A DNA stretch of 64,000 bases from an uncultured Agrobacterium sp. (GCA_913777615.1 CAJYTK010000006.1:1-64000); one strand, 5' to 3'. Shown: positions 51,880 to 62,486, counted from the first letter of the stretch. Program-made: numbers and translations. The notes: generated by a model from the sequence alone, not told the origin.

Positions 51880-52749
51880 ATGACCATTCTTGTAACCGGT
51901 GCCACTGGCCGTGTCGGCCGCCATGTCGTTGACCAGCTCATCGCACGCAATGCGGATGTCCGTGTCCTCGTGCGTGATCCCGCCAAGGCCAATTTTGCCT
52001 CGAACGTCGATGTTGTGCAGGGAGACATGCTCGATATCGACGCGCTCCGCCGCGCCTTCAATGGAGTCCGCACGCTGTTCCTGCTGAACGCGGTCGCTGG
52101 CGATGAATTCACCCAGGCCATCATCGCTTTGAACGTTGCGCGCGAAGCCGGCGTCGAACGTGTCGTCTACCTCTCGGTGTTCGATGCCGACCGAGCAGTG
52201 AATGTGCCGCACTTCGCCGTCAAGTTTGGCGCCGAACGCATGCTGGAGGCGATGGGCTTTAGCGCCACGATCCTGAGGCCGGCATACTTCATCGACAACG
52301 AAGTCATGATCAAAGACGTCATCTTCAATTACGCTGTCTACCCGATGCCGATCGGGAGCAAGGGTGTTGCCATGGTCGACACCAGAGATATTGCAGAAGT
52401 TGCTGCGTCCGAGCTCCTTCGTCTCGACCGCGCCGCGGAAAAACTGCCGAGCGAGACGATCAATCTGGTCGGCCCGGAGACGCTGACTGGCTTGGAACTC
52501 GCAGCCATCTGGTCTGATGTTCTGGACCGCCCTGTCGTCTATGGCGGCGATGATCCATCCGGCTTCGAACAAAACCTCGCCAGTATCATGCCTAAGTGGA
52601 TGGCCTATGAAATGCGCCTGATGGCTGAGCGCTACGTCAGCCACGGCATGGTTCCAAACGCTGGCGATGTCGAGCGGCTGACGCAAATCCTGGGCCGCCC
52701 GCTGCATAGCTATCGCGAGTTTGCCTCGCAGCTTGCCGCATCTGCCTGA
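51880..52749 (+). CDS. NmrA-like NAD(P)-binding protein
   Basis: A 289-residue atypical SDR with the N-terminal TGATGRVGRHVVDQL dinucleotide-binding motif (residues 6-20), RVLVRDPAKANF and a C-terminal region as in NmrA/TMR family proteins. These act as quinone or NAD(P)H oxidoreductases or as redox sensors. It is probably the target of the divergent LysR regulator. A terminator hairpin lies 98 bp downstream. Confidence 0.87.
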   Translation: MTILVTGATGRVGRHVVDQLIARNADVRVLVRDPAKANFASNVDVVQGDMLDIDALRRAFNGVRTLFLLNAVAGDEFTQAIIALNVAREAGVERVVYLSVFDADRAVNVPHFAVKFGAERMLEAMGFSATILRPAYFIDNEVMIKDVIFNYAVYPMPIGSKGVAMVDTRDIAEVAASELLRLDRAAEKLPSETINLVGPETLTGLELAAIWSDVLDRPVVYGGDDPSGFEQNLASIMPKWMAYEMRLMAERYVSHGMVPNAGDVERLTQILGRPLHSYREFASQLAASA

Positions 52750-52847
52750 ACCGCGCGCGCCCCTCGATAACAACCGCGACCGCTTCAGTAGAGCCCCAGT
52801 GGGAACTGATCTTGTCCCGCGCGCACATATGGGCGGGTCTCGAAATC

Positions 52848-52872
52848 AAGGCGCGTGATGCGCGCCTTTTCT
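52848..52872 (+). terminator. intrinsic terminator after the NmrA-like gene
   Basis: AAGGCGCG pairs with CGCGCCTT around a 5-nt loop, followed by TTTTCT. It would end the rightward transcript from 51880. Confidence 0.7.
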
Positions 52873-52925
52873 GCCGGCGGGCCTATGAGCGGTCTGGCTG
52901 GCAGAACATGTCTCCTCGTACATGC

Positions 52926-53310
52926 AGCACGCGTTAGCACGAACGCCTGTGGTCATCACGACGATGCGCTTGTAAGAACGGACGCTTCGGATATTCTCGA
53001 AGACGCTGGATTTCGAGTGCTGGAGGCGGCTACGCTCGATCAAGCTATATCGATCCTGGAGCAGCGTGCGCCAGCGTAAAACTCCTTTTACCGACGCGCA
53101 GATGCCGCCGAGCAAGCTCGACGGCTTTTCTCGCCCAAAAATGTGCAGGGTCCTGTCCGGAATTTGAGATCGTAGTCGCATCGGGACAGATCGTGCCCAA
53201 GGAGGATATCTCCCGGAAGATGCAACCTTCGGGAGAAAGCCATTCAGTGCAGACGTCGTTCACGATCACCTGCACCGACTGCTACCGGACGGAAAGACGC
53301 CCGGACCGCC
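52926..53310 (+). pseudogene. decayed single-domain response regulator
   Basis: Fragments of a receiver domain appear in different frames: DDALVRTDASDILEDAGFRV, then FTDAQMPPSKLDGF, then IVVASGQIVPKEDI, then VHDHLHRLLPDGKTPGP. Together they cover a complete CheY-like receiver. Frameshifts and stops separate the pieces, so the gene is dead. Confidence 0.7.
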
Positions 53311-53359
53311 GACCCAGTGGACATCTTCACTAGGCTGATAATTAAACGGCTAGATCACC

Positions 53360-56300
53360 CTACTGGAAATTTCGGCTCTTGACCTTAAGAGTGTCGATGT
53401 GAAGGTCTGGGATATAGATGTCACGAACCTTGTTCGGCTTCGGCCTATCGCGGACATCGCCGCCGCCATGAGAGCCATGCGCGAACTCATCGCCACGCCC
53501 ACTCGGATTCCGAAACTCGGTGTCGCGGTCCGACAGAGATGACAGATCGGCAGAGAGGTCGTAAAGCTGCCGCGCGATCAAGTGAACGACGTCCCCTTCC
53601 CGCTGGATTTTCCCGTGGATCGCCATCATGCTTGAGCTTAACACGATCCGACGCTGTTTCTCGAAAAGCGACGGCCACACGACGATGTTCGCTGGTCCGG
53701 TCTCATCCTCGATGGTGATGAACATGACGCCCTTCGCGGATCCGGGTTTCTGCCTCACGAGCACTAGCCCAGCAACGCAGAGCCAGCTCTTATCACGGGC
53801 ATTCATCGCATCTGTACATGTGACGATCCGGCGAGCGGTGAGATCCTGTCGCAGGAATGACAAAGGATGCGCACGAAGAGTCAGGCCGACGTGTTGATAG
53901 TCCTCGACCACGTTGTGGCCCTCGGTCATCTGCCTGAGTTCAACTTGCGGCTCCTGCTGCTCGGCGACCGTTTTCATCTCTCGCTCTGCCGCCGCCACGA
54001 ACAGTGGAAGCGGCTCGTCTCGTAATGCTTTGATCGCCCAGAGTGCATCACGCCGCTCGATGTTGAATGCCGGTCTGAAGGCGTCGGCCTCGGCGAGCTG
54101 TACAAGCGCTTCCGATGGGACTTCCGATCGACGCCATACGTCGTCGACGCTCTCGAACGGCCGTTCGATCCTTGCTGCGACAATTCTGGCGGCGTCCCGA
54201 GCTGCCAGCCCAGCAACCTGGCGCATACCCAGCCGGATGGCGTGTCGGTTGCTGCCGGGGATTTCCTCGAGTGTGCAGTCCCAGCGTGAATGTTGGATGG
54301 AGATCGGTCGAACCTCGACGCCATGCTTCTGCGCGTCGCCGATGATCTGTGCCGGGGCGTAAAAGCCCATCGGCTGCGAATTGATGAGCGCTGCCGCGAA
54401 GGCGTCCGGGTAATGGCACTTGATGAAGCAGCTTGCGTACGCAATGAGCGCGAACGATGCAGCGTGGCTTTCAGGAAAACCATAGCTGCCGAACCCTTCA
54501 AGCTGTGAGAAGGTCTTCTGCGCGAATTCGCGACTGTAGCCGTTATTGACCATTCCATCGATTAGCTTGGTCTGAAACCGCGATACGCCTCCAGTGAACT
54601 TGAAAGTCGCCATACTTTTTCGGAGCTGGTCAGCTTCGCCGGCGGTGAAACCTGCGCAAACCATAGCGACGCGCATCGCGCTCTCCTGAAACAGGGGCAC
54701 GCCCAACGTCTTGCCGAGCACCGCCTCCAGCTCCGGCGTCGGATACTCCACAGCTTCTTTTCCCTCCCGGCGTCGGAGATACGGATGAACCATGTCGCCT
54801 TGGATCGGCCCTGGCCGAACGATGGCCACCTGCACGACCAAGTCATAAAACGTGCGGGGTTTCAGCCTCGGCAGCATCGCCATCTGCGCCCGGCTTTCGA
54901 CCTGGAATGTGCCGAGGGTGTCGGCCTTGCGGATCATTGCATATGTCGCCCCGTCTTCCTGCCGGACCTTGGAGAGATCGAGGTCCTCGTGCTTGTGCTC
55001 TCGGATTAGGTCAAAGGCCTTTTGCATGCATGTGAGCATACCGAGCGCCAGGACATCGACCTTCATCATTCGCAGGGCTTCGACGTCGTCCTTGTCCCAC
55101 TCGATCACCTGCCGGTCTTCCATCGCCGCCGGCTCGATTGGAACGAGATCATCCAGGCGTGAGCGCGTCAGCACGAAGCCACCGACATGCTGGCCGAGAT
55201 GTCGAGGAGCACCCATTAGATCGCGAGCAAGACGAAGCGTCATCACAAGACGGTAGTCTTCGGGATTGAGGTTCAGCTCGCGCACATTGCGCTCCGTTAC
55301 CTCCTCCGACCATGACCACAGCCCAGACGAGAGGGCTTTGGTCACGTCCTCCGGTAAACCCATAGCCTTGCCGACGTCGCGGATCGCACCCTTGGCTCGA
55401 TAACGCGTGACCGTACAAACCAGCGCCGCACGATCGCGGCCGTAGGTCTTGTAGATCCACTGGATAACCTCCTCCCGACGCTCGTGTTCGAAATCGACGT
55501 CGATGTCTGGCGGTTCGTTGCGCTCCTTGCTGACGAACCGCTCGAACAACAGATCGTTGGTTTCGGGGTCGATGCTCGTGACGCCGAGGATGTAGCAGAT
55601 CGCAGAGTTTGCGGCGGATCCCCTCCCCTGGCAAAGGATTCCTCGTGAACGAGCAAAGCGAACGATGCTGTAAACCGTGAGGAAATAGGGCGCGTACCCC
55701 ATCTCCTTGATCAGATCCAACTCATGTCTAACCGCTCGTAGGACACTCTGTGGCAGTCCCTCCGGGTATCGGTCGGGGATGCACTCGCGGACGCAATGCT
55801 CCAGCGACTGCTGCGCGTCCATGCCGTCAATCAGCGCTTCCTCAGGATATTCATACGTCAGTTCCTCCAAGCTAAAGGTACACTGGCTTACGATCTCCAT
55901 CGTCCGAGCAAGTGCTTCGGGGTATCTCGGAAACAACCGCTCCATTTCCTCCGGGGGCTTGAGGTAGCGATCGGCATGTCGCTCTCTGTCGAAACCCACG
56001 TCGTCGATAGTCGTGTTGGTGCGGATGCACGTGACGATATCCTGCAATTGACGGCGAGACGCCTCATGGAAGAGAACGTCGTTGGTGACGACCGTCTTCA
56101 CCCTGAACTTTGCCGCCATATTTGAAAGCTCGTGGAGCCGCATTTGGTCGTTGGGTCGTCGCCGAAGACTGAGCGCCACGTGAGCTCGCCGGCCGAAAAT
56201 CTCGTTCATCTTCCTGAGTTGGACGGCACAGACCTCGTCGGCGAGGTCCGGCACGAGGATGCCGACCATCCCTTCTGCGTAAACGGCAAGGTCATCCAGA

Positions 56301-56620
56301 TGAAGGATGCAGTTGTCCTTCCCGCCTCTGCCCTTCCCCAAAGTGATCAGGCGGGTGAGCCGCGAATATGCCGCTTTGTCCGTCGGATAGACGAGGATCG
56401 AAATCTTATCCTGCAGATCGAGCCGACAGCCGACGACCAGCCGCACTCCAGTGTCGCGCGATGCCTCTAGTGCTCGCACGATTCCGGCGAGGCTGTTGCG
56501 ATCGACGATACCGAGGGCTTCGATGCCGAGCTCCTTCGCCGTCGCGAACAGTTCCTGCGCCGACGACGCTCCGCGCAGGAAGCTGAAATGAGTCGTGACC
56601 TGAAGTTCCGCGTACTTCAT
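53360..56620 (-). CDS. dnaE2: error-prone DNA polymerase DnaE2 (ImuC)
   Basis: The translesion polymerase of the ImuA-ImuB-DnaE2 mutasome. The 1086 residues include an N-terminal PHP domain ([11 protein letters not shown]), the polymerase core with the catalytic acidic motif [12 protein letters not shown] and [15 protein letters not shown], and a C-terminal OB fold. The ATG at 56620 overlaps the imuB stop as ATGA and gives the family start [14 protein letters not shown]; the longer frame is not used. It is induced with imuA/imuB by DNA damage. Confidence 0.95.
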   Translation of the reverse strand: MKYAELQVTTHFSFLRGASSAQELFATAKELGIEALGIVDRNSLAGIVRALEASRDTGVRLVVGCRLDLQDKISILVYPTDKAAYSRLTRLITLGKGRGGKDNCILHLDDLAVYAEGMVGILVPDLADEVCAVQLRKMNEIFGRRAHVALSLRRRPNDQMRLHELSNMAAKFRVKTVVTNDVLFHEASRRQLQDIVTCIRTNTTIDDVGFDRERHADRYLKPPEEMERLFPRYPEALARTMEIVSQCTFSLEELTYEYPEEALIDGMDAQQSLEHCVRECIPDRYPEGLPQSVLRAVRHELDLIKEMGYAPYFLTVYSIVRFARSRGILCQGRGSAANSAICYILGVTSIDPETNDLLFERFVSKERNEPPDIDVDFEHERREEVIQWIYKTYGRDRAALVCTVTRYRAKGAIRDVGKAMGLPEDVTKALSSGLWSWSEEVTERNVRELNLNPEDYRLVMTLRLARDLMGAPRHLGQHVGGFVLTRSRLDDLVPIEPAAMEDRQVIEWDKDDVEALRMMKVDVLALGMLTCMQKAFDLIREHKHEDLDLSKVRQEDGATYAMIRKADTLGTFQVESRAQMAMLPRLKPRTFYDLVVQVAIVRPGPIQGDMVHPYLRRREGKEAVEYPTPELEAVLGKTLGVPLFQESAMRVAMVCAGFTAGEADQLRKSMATFKFTGGVSRFQTKLIDGMVNNGYSREFAQKTFSQLEGFGSYGFPESHAASFALIAYASCFIKCHYPDAFAAALINSQPMGFYAPAQIIGDAQKHGVEVRPISIQHSRWDCTLEEIPGSNRHAIRLGMRQVAGLAARDAARIVAARIERPFESVDDVWRRSEVPSEALVQLAEADAFRPAFNIERRDALWAIKALRDEPLPLFVAAAEREMKTVAEQQEPQVELRQMTEGHNVVEDYQHVGLTLRAHPLSFLRQDLTARRIVTCTDAMNARDKSWLCVAGLVLVRQKPGSAKGVMFITIEDETGPANIVVWPSLFEKQRRIVLSSSMMAIHGKIQREGDVVHLIARQLYDLSADLSSLSDRDTEFRNPSGRGDEFAHGSHGGGDVRDRPKPNKVRDIYIPDLHIDTLKVKSRNFQ

Positions 56621-58128
56621 GCGAAAATCCCATGCATGAACCACTTATGCGAGCCCGTTTCCGGGTCGATCCCGTCTCCGGAGCGAAAAATCCAGAAGCG
56701 CTCGCCGTCATCATTTTCTATGACGAAGTAGTCCCGCACGGCCTCCAGTTCCGTGGGCCGCATCCACCATTCGCCGAAAATGCGTTCTGGACCGTCGGCT
56801 CGCTTCACGCGGTGACGCTTCCCGCGCCACGTCACGCTTGCGGGCGGATAGTCGGGCATGAGAGCAATCGCCTGGATCTGCTCCGGTCGGTCGAACAACC
56901 GCACGGGTCTGCGCCAATGGCTTACCCATGCAGTCTCCACAGCGTCCGCAATAGCCGGGACCCGCTGGACACTCCTCTCAGGAACATCGGATGCAACGGG
57001 CGCCAAGCGATATACCCGTTGTCCACGGTTCGCGAAGATGTCGATCAGCGGAGTGATGTCGCCATGCTCCTCCTCGACGAGCGACGATTCCTTCTGCTCC
57101 TCCACTAATGGTTCGGCCGCGACGGCGACAAGAACAAGTCTCTCGATACCGAATCCCGGCTCGATCTTCTCGGTCCGGTCCTTGAAGAGTTTCGTCAGCC
57201 AGCCGACGTCGCGTGCGGGCTTCGCCGTGCCGGCCCGGATCGCCTGTATGGTGTTGTCTACCTTGTGGACGATGAGATCGGTTCGTCGCGCGCCAAGTCC
57301 GCGCTTCTCTAGTTCTGCCACAAGTTGGACCACCAACCTACCGACGTACTTATCGATCGTTTCCGCCGCTCCGATCGGCTCCTGGAAAGAACGGGAGACC
57401 TCGACAAGGTCCGCTGTCCTTATGGGGTCGATCGGCTCCGACACTCGACCAAACATCTGGTCCAGTCTCCTGCCGACTTCCGGTCCGAAACGAAGCGCCA
57501 GCGGCGCACGCGGCGTGTTCGCGAGTTCGCCTATCGAATGGAAGCCAAGAACACGGAGATCCTGGACGATCTTGTCGGAGAGCCTCAACAGGGATATCGG
57601 CAGTTTCTCGACTGCGCGCACTATTTCACCGCGAGGCACGATCACCGTATCGCGGTTAATGGCCCGAACACACGCGTGCGCCGCTCCCCAGGTTTCTGCC
57701 ACGGCAACCTTCGCCGTCAGTTTCCGGGAGAGGAAGGTGTTCACGATACCGGTCGTCATCGGCACCTCTCCGCCCTGGAGATGATCCGCGCCCTCGGTAT
57801 CTATGACGAGACCGTCAACGCCGTCGACTGCAACGATCGGCGAATAGTGCGCGAGTGCCCAGAAACCGATACGATTGAGTGCGACAGCATCCGCGACAGG
57901 GTCAGCATCAACCAATGTAAGACCCTGGAAGATTGCTTGCGCCTTCGCGGCAGGCATCCCTACACGGACCCCGATCTTCCTTGCGGCGCCATCGGCCGCG
58001 GACACCCATCGCTTGGATCCACGCCTGGAAATCACCGCGATCGGCTGCTCACCCGGTATCGAGGGATCGTCCCTCCTTATCCTGTCCGTGGCCAAATCCG
58101 GAAAATAGATCGATACGACCCTGCTCAT
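56617..58128 (-). CDS. imuB: mutasome protein ImuB (Y-family polymerase-like)
   Basis: A 503-residue Y-family relative that lacks polymerase activity in characterised members and links DnaE2 to the beta clamp. The N-terminus is [17 protein letters not shown], and the palm region lacks the usual acidic pair. A C-terminal domain with a [19 protein letters not shown] segment follows. The ATG at 58128 was chosen by family fit; it overlaps imuA by 80 bp. The upstream extension to 58476 is the shadow of imuA. Confidence 0.92.
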   Translation of the reverse strand: MSRVVSIYFPDLATDRIRRDDPSIPGEQPIAVISRRGSKRWVSAADGAARKIGVRVGMPAAKAQAIFQGLTLVDADPVADAVALNRIGFWALAHYSPIVAVDGVDGLVIDTEGADHLQGGEVPMTTGIVNTFLSRKLTAKVAVAETWGAAHACVRAINRDTVIVPRGEIVRAVEKLPISLLRLSDKIVQDLRVLGFHSIGELANTPRAPLALRFGPEVGRRLDQMFGRVSEPIDPIRTADLVEVSRSFQEPIGAAETIDKYVGRLVVQLVAELEKRGLGARRTDLIVHKVDNTIQAIRAGTAKPARDVGWLTKLFKDRTEKIEPGFGIERLVLVAVAAEPLVEEQKESSLVEEEHGDITPLIDIFANRGQRVYRLAPVASDVPERSVQRVPAIADAVETAWVSHWRRPVRLFDRPEQIQAIALMPDYPPASVTWRGKRHRVKRADGPERIFGEWWMRPTELEAVRDYFVIENDDGERFWIFRSGDGIDPETGSHKWFMHGIFA

Positions 58129-58801
58129 CACACGCTCCGACGCAAAACTCTCTACACTCGCCCGCACGCGACCTAAGCAATTCCAAATACCACCTAGGCC
58201 GCCCGATGCCTGGGACCGGGAGCGATTCTGAAGGAAGTACACCCACGCGCCACCGTGTCGTGGCAGCGGTCGGTTGACCGAAATCACTAGCCTCGGTCTG
58301 CCTTCGCCACCTCCGGACCACGAGCGCCATGGTGCCTGTACGTTCTGCGACGAGTTGCAGGCGCCTGCTGACGACCATCGGCAGTCTGACCATTTCCCCG
58401 ACAACTGCGCCAAGACCTCCGAATGAAAGGGCTTCCTCCATGCTGGCCGCGACGTCCTCTTCCTTGTCGCTTTCAACGAAGATTACTCTGCGAGGATGCA
58501 GCCCCGCCTGAGCGAGCGCGGGGAAGAAAAGGTCCGGCCTCGTCAGGCACCAGACGATCGGACCCTTCGTGCGTGCGGCAATGCCGGCTGCCAACAGCGC
58601 GGCGGCCGCTCCGTCAACGGTTCCTGAACCACCGCCTGCGAATTCGTGCAGCGCGCCATATGCCAGGCCGCCTCCCGGAAGAATGGCGTCGATCTCATCG
58701 ACGCCGAAAGGTAGGCACCCAGCCTTCTTCACGCCCTCTCCTTGGATGGAAGAGATGCGATCTCGCAGATCAGTAATCACTTGATCGCGGGCAGCCGACA
58801 T
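58049..58801 (-). CDS. imuA: mutasome protein ImuA
   Basis: A 250-residue RecA-like protein without a complete Walker box. The conserved N-terminal region is CLPFGVDEIDAILPGGGLAYGALHE, and later segments resemble ImuA/SulA-like proteins. It interacts with ImuB and is needed for damage-induced mutagenesis in Caulobacter. It heads the leftward imuA-imuB-dnaE2 operon, 65 bp downstream of an SOS box. Confidence 0.92.
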   Translation of the reverse strand: MSAARDQVITDLRDRISSIQGEGVKKAGCLPFGVDEIDAILPGGGLAYGALHEFAGGGSGTVDGAAAALLAAGIAARTKGPIVWCLTRPDLFFPALAQAGLHPRRVIFVESDKEEDVAASMEEALSFGGLGAVVGEMVRLPMVVSRRLQLVAERTGTMALVVRRWRRQTEASDFGQPTAATTRWRVGVLPSESLPVPGIGRPRWYLELLRSRAGECREFCVGACDEQGRIDLFSGFGHGQDKEGRSLDTG

Positions 58802-58865
58802 CGGTTACGAATCCTTCCGAAATCGCAGTTGAACAGGGACGACATCATGTCGCTAGAACTTGATT

Positions 58866-58880
58866 GTTCCCCTTCTGTTC
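58866..58880. promoter_or_regulatory. LexA-binding SOS box of the imuA operon
   Basis: GTTC-CCCTTCT-GTTC matches the alphaproteobacterial LexA consensus GTTC-N7-GTTC exactly. It lies 65 bp upstream of the imuA start. Confidence 0.85.
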
Positions 58881-59069
58881 CGTATCTTGTCCGGCGTCAA
58901 GACGCCTGAAAATAAGGAATCTTGGCTCAAGATTAGCAACACTGCGGATTCGTGAAGTTGAATCAAAACCGTAACTAGATTCTACATTGCACCTTTCGTC
59001 TAAAATATTTTTGTCGTCATGGAGGGATGAGGATATCCAAAGTCCTCAGAGGTACCGAAGGGAGTTGGT

Positions 59070-59348
59070 ATGGTGGCCAAGACGCCTAAATTCACACAGA
59101 CGCCCGACAGCGAGCGCAGCTACACGCTGAAGGGCGTCCGGCTGCCCAACATCGAAATCGAGTGCATCCGGTGTGAACGCGTTGATAGCTTAGAACGAAA
59201 GGCGGTTGTTGCGAAGTTCGGCGCCAGCGTGAGCTTCTCCAAGCTCCGCCGGCGCCTGGCCATGGGTTGTGACCGTCTATGCCATCCCGACGGCGACCTT
59301 TGCGAGATGAGGTTTCGATGTCTCCAGTCGCTGGATGCAGATGGCTAG
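59070..59348 (+). CDS. conserved hypothetical protein, Cys-rich
   Basis: A 92-residue protein. IECIRCERVDSLERKAVVAKFG resembles the start of a small zinc ribbon, and four more Cys follow (GCDRLC...DLC...FRC). It may bind a metal. GAAGGGAG precedes the ATG. No neighbour is co-directional within 1 kb. Function unknown. Confidence 0.65.
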   Translation: MVAKTPKFTQTPDSERSYTLKGVRLPNIEIECIRCERVDSLERKAVVAKFGASVSFSKLRRRLAMGCDRLCHPDGDLCEMRFRCLQSLDADG

Positions 59349-59440
59349 CCGTCCGACCTCTTTGAAAGATCCGCGAATTGAGAGTGAGGAGAACATAGAT
59401 TTCGGTGTGCAGGAATCCTCCCCGACCTCAATTTGTTCGT

Positions 59441-59581
59441 CTAGATCTCGCCCTTCGGCTTCTTGCCGGTAGCGTCTTCAATGCCTTTCTCGGCTTTCTT
59501 CTTGAGTTCCTCGCGATCCTTATCCGCATCTTCACCGGTGCGGGCTGCGTCGCTCGACGGGTCTGGCTTCCTGTCACTCAT
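59441..59581 (-). CDS. small hydrophilic hypothetical protein
   Basis: A 46-residue highly charged protein (MSDRKPDPSSDAARTGEDAD, then a Lys/Glu helix and GKKPKGEI). AAGGAG lies eight bases before the ATG at 59581, so it is probably expressed. Such short charged proteins are often stress-related in rhizobia, but I have no firm assignment. Confidence 0.6.
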   Translation of the reverse strand: MSDRKPDPSSDAARTGEDADKDREELKKKAEKGIEDATGKKPKGEI

Positions 59582-59691
59582 GGATTTTCTCCTTTTGCTG
59601 ACCATCCAACCGGACCAACGACAGAACGTTCCCAAACAACCACCGCCTCAAGAGTGGCGCGGTCGGGCTACCCATCACCCGCCGCCGTGCC

Positions 59692-60174
59692 TCAATCGCA
59701 TCGCGCGCCGCGTACGAGGCAGGGAAGGTCGAATGCGCCGGCCCATATACCGGCATGCGCCGCTTGGGCTTCCGCCTGTTGGGGGGCGTACCGGCCACCG
59801 GAGTACTTCGGCCAGTCGATGGCGTGCCCGTTGCGCACCATCCACGTGTTGACGTCCACACCATCGGCGCGCACGCAATAGCCTACGATGCGGTCGTAGC
59901 TGGTACCTGTCGCCGTGCATTTCGTAGGACGCGATTTGGCAAGGAAGGCGTCCAAAGCTTTCGCGCTTGCTTGACCGCACCTGTACGCCTTTCCTGCAGC
60001 GTTCTCGCACATCTGCCGGCTCTCGGGTGCGTCGATGCCTTCGAACCGAACCCGCACGCCATTTATCTCGATGGTGTCGCCATCGATGACCGTTGCACGA
60101 CCGGTGATATCGGCCGGTGCAGCAAGCGAGGGAGTGAACGCCAAGGCCAATACGAGCGAGGTTGTCCTGATCAT
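59692..60174 (-). CDS. exported thermonuclease-family protein
   Basis: A 160-residue staphylococcal-nuclease-like protein with a signal peptide (cleavage near SLAAPA). The SNase motif ATVIDGDTIEINGVRVRFEGIDAPE follows and then a RIVGYCVR core. Conserved catalytic Asp/Arg/Glu positions look present. It is presumably periplasmic or secreted. It stands alone. Confidence 0.85.
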   Translation of the reverse strand: MIRTTSLVLALAFTPSLAAPADITGRATVIDGDTIEINGVRVRFEGIDAPESRQMCENAAGKAYRCGQASAKALDAFLAKSRPTKCTATGTSYDRIVGYCVRADGVDVNTWMVRNGHAIDWPKYSGGRYAPQQAEAQAAHAGIWAGAFDLPCLVRGARCD

Positions 60175-60392
60175 GTCATAGTTCCAGATTGAGCCTAGGC
60201 TTGGGATAGTCCGTTCCTTTCGTGGAAGAGAAAGCTCAAGAGCTACCGCTTACGTCGTCATGCGGACTATCTCTTCAGCGCCACAAAGGCAAAGGCAAAC
60301 GACGGGGTGCCAAGTTGTCGACGCCGATATTTGTTAAATTCCGACAGACCCTTCCCCCTCCATTGAATCGTAGTTGACTCTTCCGCAAACTA

Positions 60393-60407
60393 GAACATAA
60401 ACAGAAC
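60393..60407. promoter_or_regulatory. LexA-binding SOS box upstream of a small gene
   Basis: GAAC-ATAAACA-GAAC is an exact GAAC-N7-GAAC site. A TTGACT at 60373-60378 provides a -35, and the box overlaps the -10 region, ideal for repression. Confidence 0.8.
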
Positions 60408-60411
60408 ATAG

Positions 60412-60681
60412 ATGACACGAAGGGGGCGTGCTTCCGACAACGACATGCGGAAATTGAACTTCGAAAACGGAGATGAGAACGTGCGCCCGACGCGGAAAGA
60501 TTCTGTAGCAGATCCTGTTGCCCACCTCGTAGCATGGCACGATGGGGACCACCGAGCTGCGATCGAGACGTTGATGCAGGATGTGCGGCACCTGCGGGAG
60601 CAGCTTGCATTGGCAACCGCGGCCATGAGCGCAGGATATACGAGAGGATGGATGCCCGACGAGGAGCGCAATTCCCGCTGA
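60412..60681 (+). CDS. SOS-regulated hypothetical protein
   Basis: A protein of up to 89 residues, with a central HLVAWHDGDHRAAIETLMQDVRHLREQLALA helix. The ATG at 60412 is only four bases after the SOS box and close to the expected transcript start, so the ATG at 60445 may be the true start. No known domain. Its control suggests a DNA-damage role. The SRAP gene follows 237 bp downstream. Confidence 0.65.
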   Translation: MTRRGRASDNDMRKLNFENGDENVRPTRKDSVADPVAHLVAWHDGDHRAAIETLMQDVRHLREQLALATAAMSAGYTRGWMPDEERNSR

Positions 60682-60918
60682 AGGCTAGCAACGCGGTCGT
60701 CGCCTAAGGCGAAGATTTTCGTCGTAATTCCGGGGCCTCGAGGTGCTGCGGCGTCTTGATCGCCGTGGGCTCGCCTGGAGGTACGAGGGCGCCGACTTGA
60801 TCACGTCGAGAACGACCCAAGGCAGGGCGCTTGACGCCTTAAGAAGCTTCTCCGATGCAGCAAGTGCAACCACGAGGGCCACATGGAGTTGTCCGTAGCC
60901 AAACTTCCGAGGTGACGC

Positions 60919-61578
60919 ATGTGCAATCTTTATCAGGTCCGGACAAACCAAGAGGCGATGCGAGATATCGCCGGCGCGATGAGCGAGAGGCTGAACCTTG
61001 AGCCGGAGGTGGAAGTCTACCCGGACCGCCCTGCCCCGGTCATTCGAAACAACGGCGATGCGTGCGAGCTCGTCGCTTTGACCTGGGGCATGCCCACCCC
61101 GCCAAACATTCTTGGCGATCGACCAGACACAGGCATTACCAATATTCGCAATGTCACGTCGCCTCACTGGCGCCGTTGGCTGAGGCCTGAGAGCCGCTGT
61201 GTGGTGCCGTGGACAAGGTTCTGCGAGTGGGAAGACACGAAGCCCCGCAAAACCAAGCGCTGGTTCGCGACCGATGATAGCGAGCCGCTCGCATTCTTCG
61301 CCGGCATCTGGACCGATTGGCATGGCGTGCGCGGATCGATGAAAAACCCGCGAGACGGCCATCATCAGCTATTCGGCTTCCTGACCTGCGAGCCGAACGA
61401 CATCGTCAAGCCGATCCACCCTAAGGCAATGCCGGTGGTGTTGACGACGCGCGAGGAAGTGGACGTATGGATGAATGCGCCATGGGAAGAGGCAAAGGCA
61501 CTTCAACGGCCCTTGCCCGATGAGCGCTTGATCCTGCTGCCTATTGAGGAAGCGACGCCACAAGGAACGCTGCTGTAA
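60919..61578 (+). CDS. SOS response-associated peptidase (SRAP/YedK/HMCES family)
   Basis: A 219-residue protein that in known members forms a stable crosslink to abasic sites in single-stranded DNA through Cys2. Seen: MCNLYQVRT at the N-terminus with Cys2, Asn in TNIRNVTS, Glu in CEWEDT and His in HPKAMPVVL, all the active-site residues. Position near imuABC and two SOS boxes fits a damage-response block, though no SOS box is directly upstream. Confidence 0.93.
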   Translation: MCNLYQVRTNQEAMRDIAGAMSERLNLEPEVEVYPDRPAPVIRNNGDACELVALTWGMPTPPNILGDRPDTGITNIRNVTSPHWRRWLRPESRCVVPWTRFCEWEDTKPRKTKRWFATDDSEPLAFFAGIWTDWHGVRGSMKNPRDGHHQLFGFLTCEPNDIVKPIHPKAMPVVLTTREEVDVWMNAPWEEAKALQRPLPDERLILLPIEEATPQGTLL

Positions 61579-61745
61579 GCGACGAGAAAGCCGGAGACGG
61601 AATCCATATCAACCACTACTGTTCGCATGCGGGCTGCAAGAAGTGGGGCGGACTCGGCTATTCCAAGAACAAAATCGACGCACCGCAGTGGTGGTGCTCG
61701 GAGCACTATCCGTATTGGGACGTTCCTAGATCCGCTGCTCGTTGA
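61575..61745 (+). pseudogene. zinc-ribbon-like ORF that has lost its start codon
   Basis: The frame encodes [20 protein letters not shown], then KKWGGLGYS and PQWWCSEHYPYWD, a compact Cys/His pattern of the kind that binds zinc. It overlaps the SRAP stop by four bases, but no ATG, GTG or TTG is available. The junction reads CTGTAAGCGAC, as if bases around a TAATGAGC overlap were deleted. It may be a recent pseudogene. Confidence 0.5.
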
Positions 61746-61834
61746 GCTTTGGGACGCTGCCACAAAACGATCAAGATTCATTCAGCCGCCGTTCACGGGA
61801 TCGAGAGCTAAATCACTCCACCAAACGAGGAGTG

Positions 61835-62179
61835 ATGGAAATGCGCAAGTTAGTTCTAGGCGCGGTGCTTTTGTTAAGTGGTCTGATGGGATCAAGTGCG
61901 AACGCAATGCCCATGGCGCAACCTTTGGCGCGGGATACGACAGACTTCCAGACGGTCGACTACGCCTGCGGGCGCGGGTATCACTTATCACCCCGCGGCT
62001 TCTGCCGGCCGAACGGTCCACCGCGCTACGAACGCGAGTGGGGTCGTCGTGGAGATTGGGAAGCTCGTCGTGAGTGGCGAGAACGTCAGGCGCGGCGCGA
62101 GTGGCGCGAACGAAGAGCCTGGGAGCGTGAGCGCGAATGGCGAAGAGGCGGGTACGATTACCGCGAGTACCGCTGGTAG
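61835..62179 (+). CDS. exported GCG_CRPN-type Arg/Trp-rich protein
   Basis: A 114-residue protein with a signal peptide (cleavage near SSANAMP). The CGRGYHLSPRGFCRPN motif follows and then a tail of Arg/Glu/Trp repeats (WRERQARREWRERRAWERERE). Such proteins are common in rhizobia with no known role. The ATG at 61835 has GAGGAG upstream; the ATG six bases later is an alternative. Confidence 0.8.
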   Translation: MEMRKLVLGAVLLLSGLMGSSANAMPMAQPLARDTTDFQTVDYACGRGYHLSPRGFCRPNGPPRYEREWGRRGDWEARREWRERQARREWRERRAWEREREWRRGGYDYREYRW

Positions 62180-62188
62180 CGTCGTTAC

Positions 62189-62210
62189 GGCCCGCTGGAA
62201 CAAGCGGGCC
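62189..62210 (+). terminator. hairpin after the GCG_CRPN gene
   Basis: GGCCCGCT and AGCGGGCC form a perfect 8-bp stem nine bases after the stop codon. There is no T run, so it may be a weak terminator or RNA-stability element. Confidence 0.45.
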
Positions 62211-62306
62211 CAACCCAGCGGTGGGCTTGGCCAGCATGCCGGTCGCGTCCTTTTATGATCGACTCCCAAACAATGCTGTGTTTTCTAGGATTCTCGGGAG
62301 CACAAC

Positions 62307-62486
62307 ATGCAAACGTTTCTTTCTCGATCCGTAGGGCTTATTCTCATCTCTTGTCTGATGGCGGCGTGCACCGCCACTCAGCGTCCCATAAGGTATCCTG
62401 GCAACTGCTACTCGCCGTCCGATCTAGCCGCCGATGGGAGTCTTTGCGGCCGTCGTGCGGCGTCGCTGCGTCCAGGCGGCTACTAG
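62307..62486 (+). CDS. small predicted lipoprotein
   Basis: A 59-residue protein with a signal peptide and lipobox LMAAC (mature Cys21). The short tail ATQRPIRYPGNCYSPSDLAA carries two further Cys. GGGAG precedes the ATG. One base separates it from the next gene. Function unknown. Confidence 0.65.
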   Translation: MQTFLSRSVGLILISCLMAACTATQRPIRYPGNCYSPSDLAADGSLCGRRAASLRPGGY

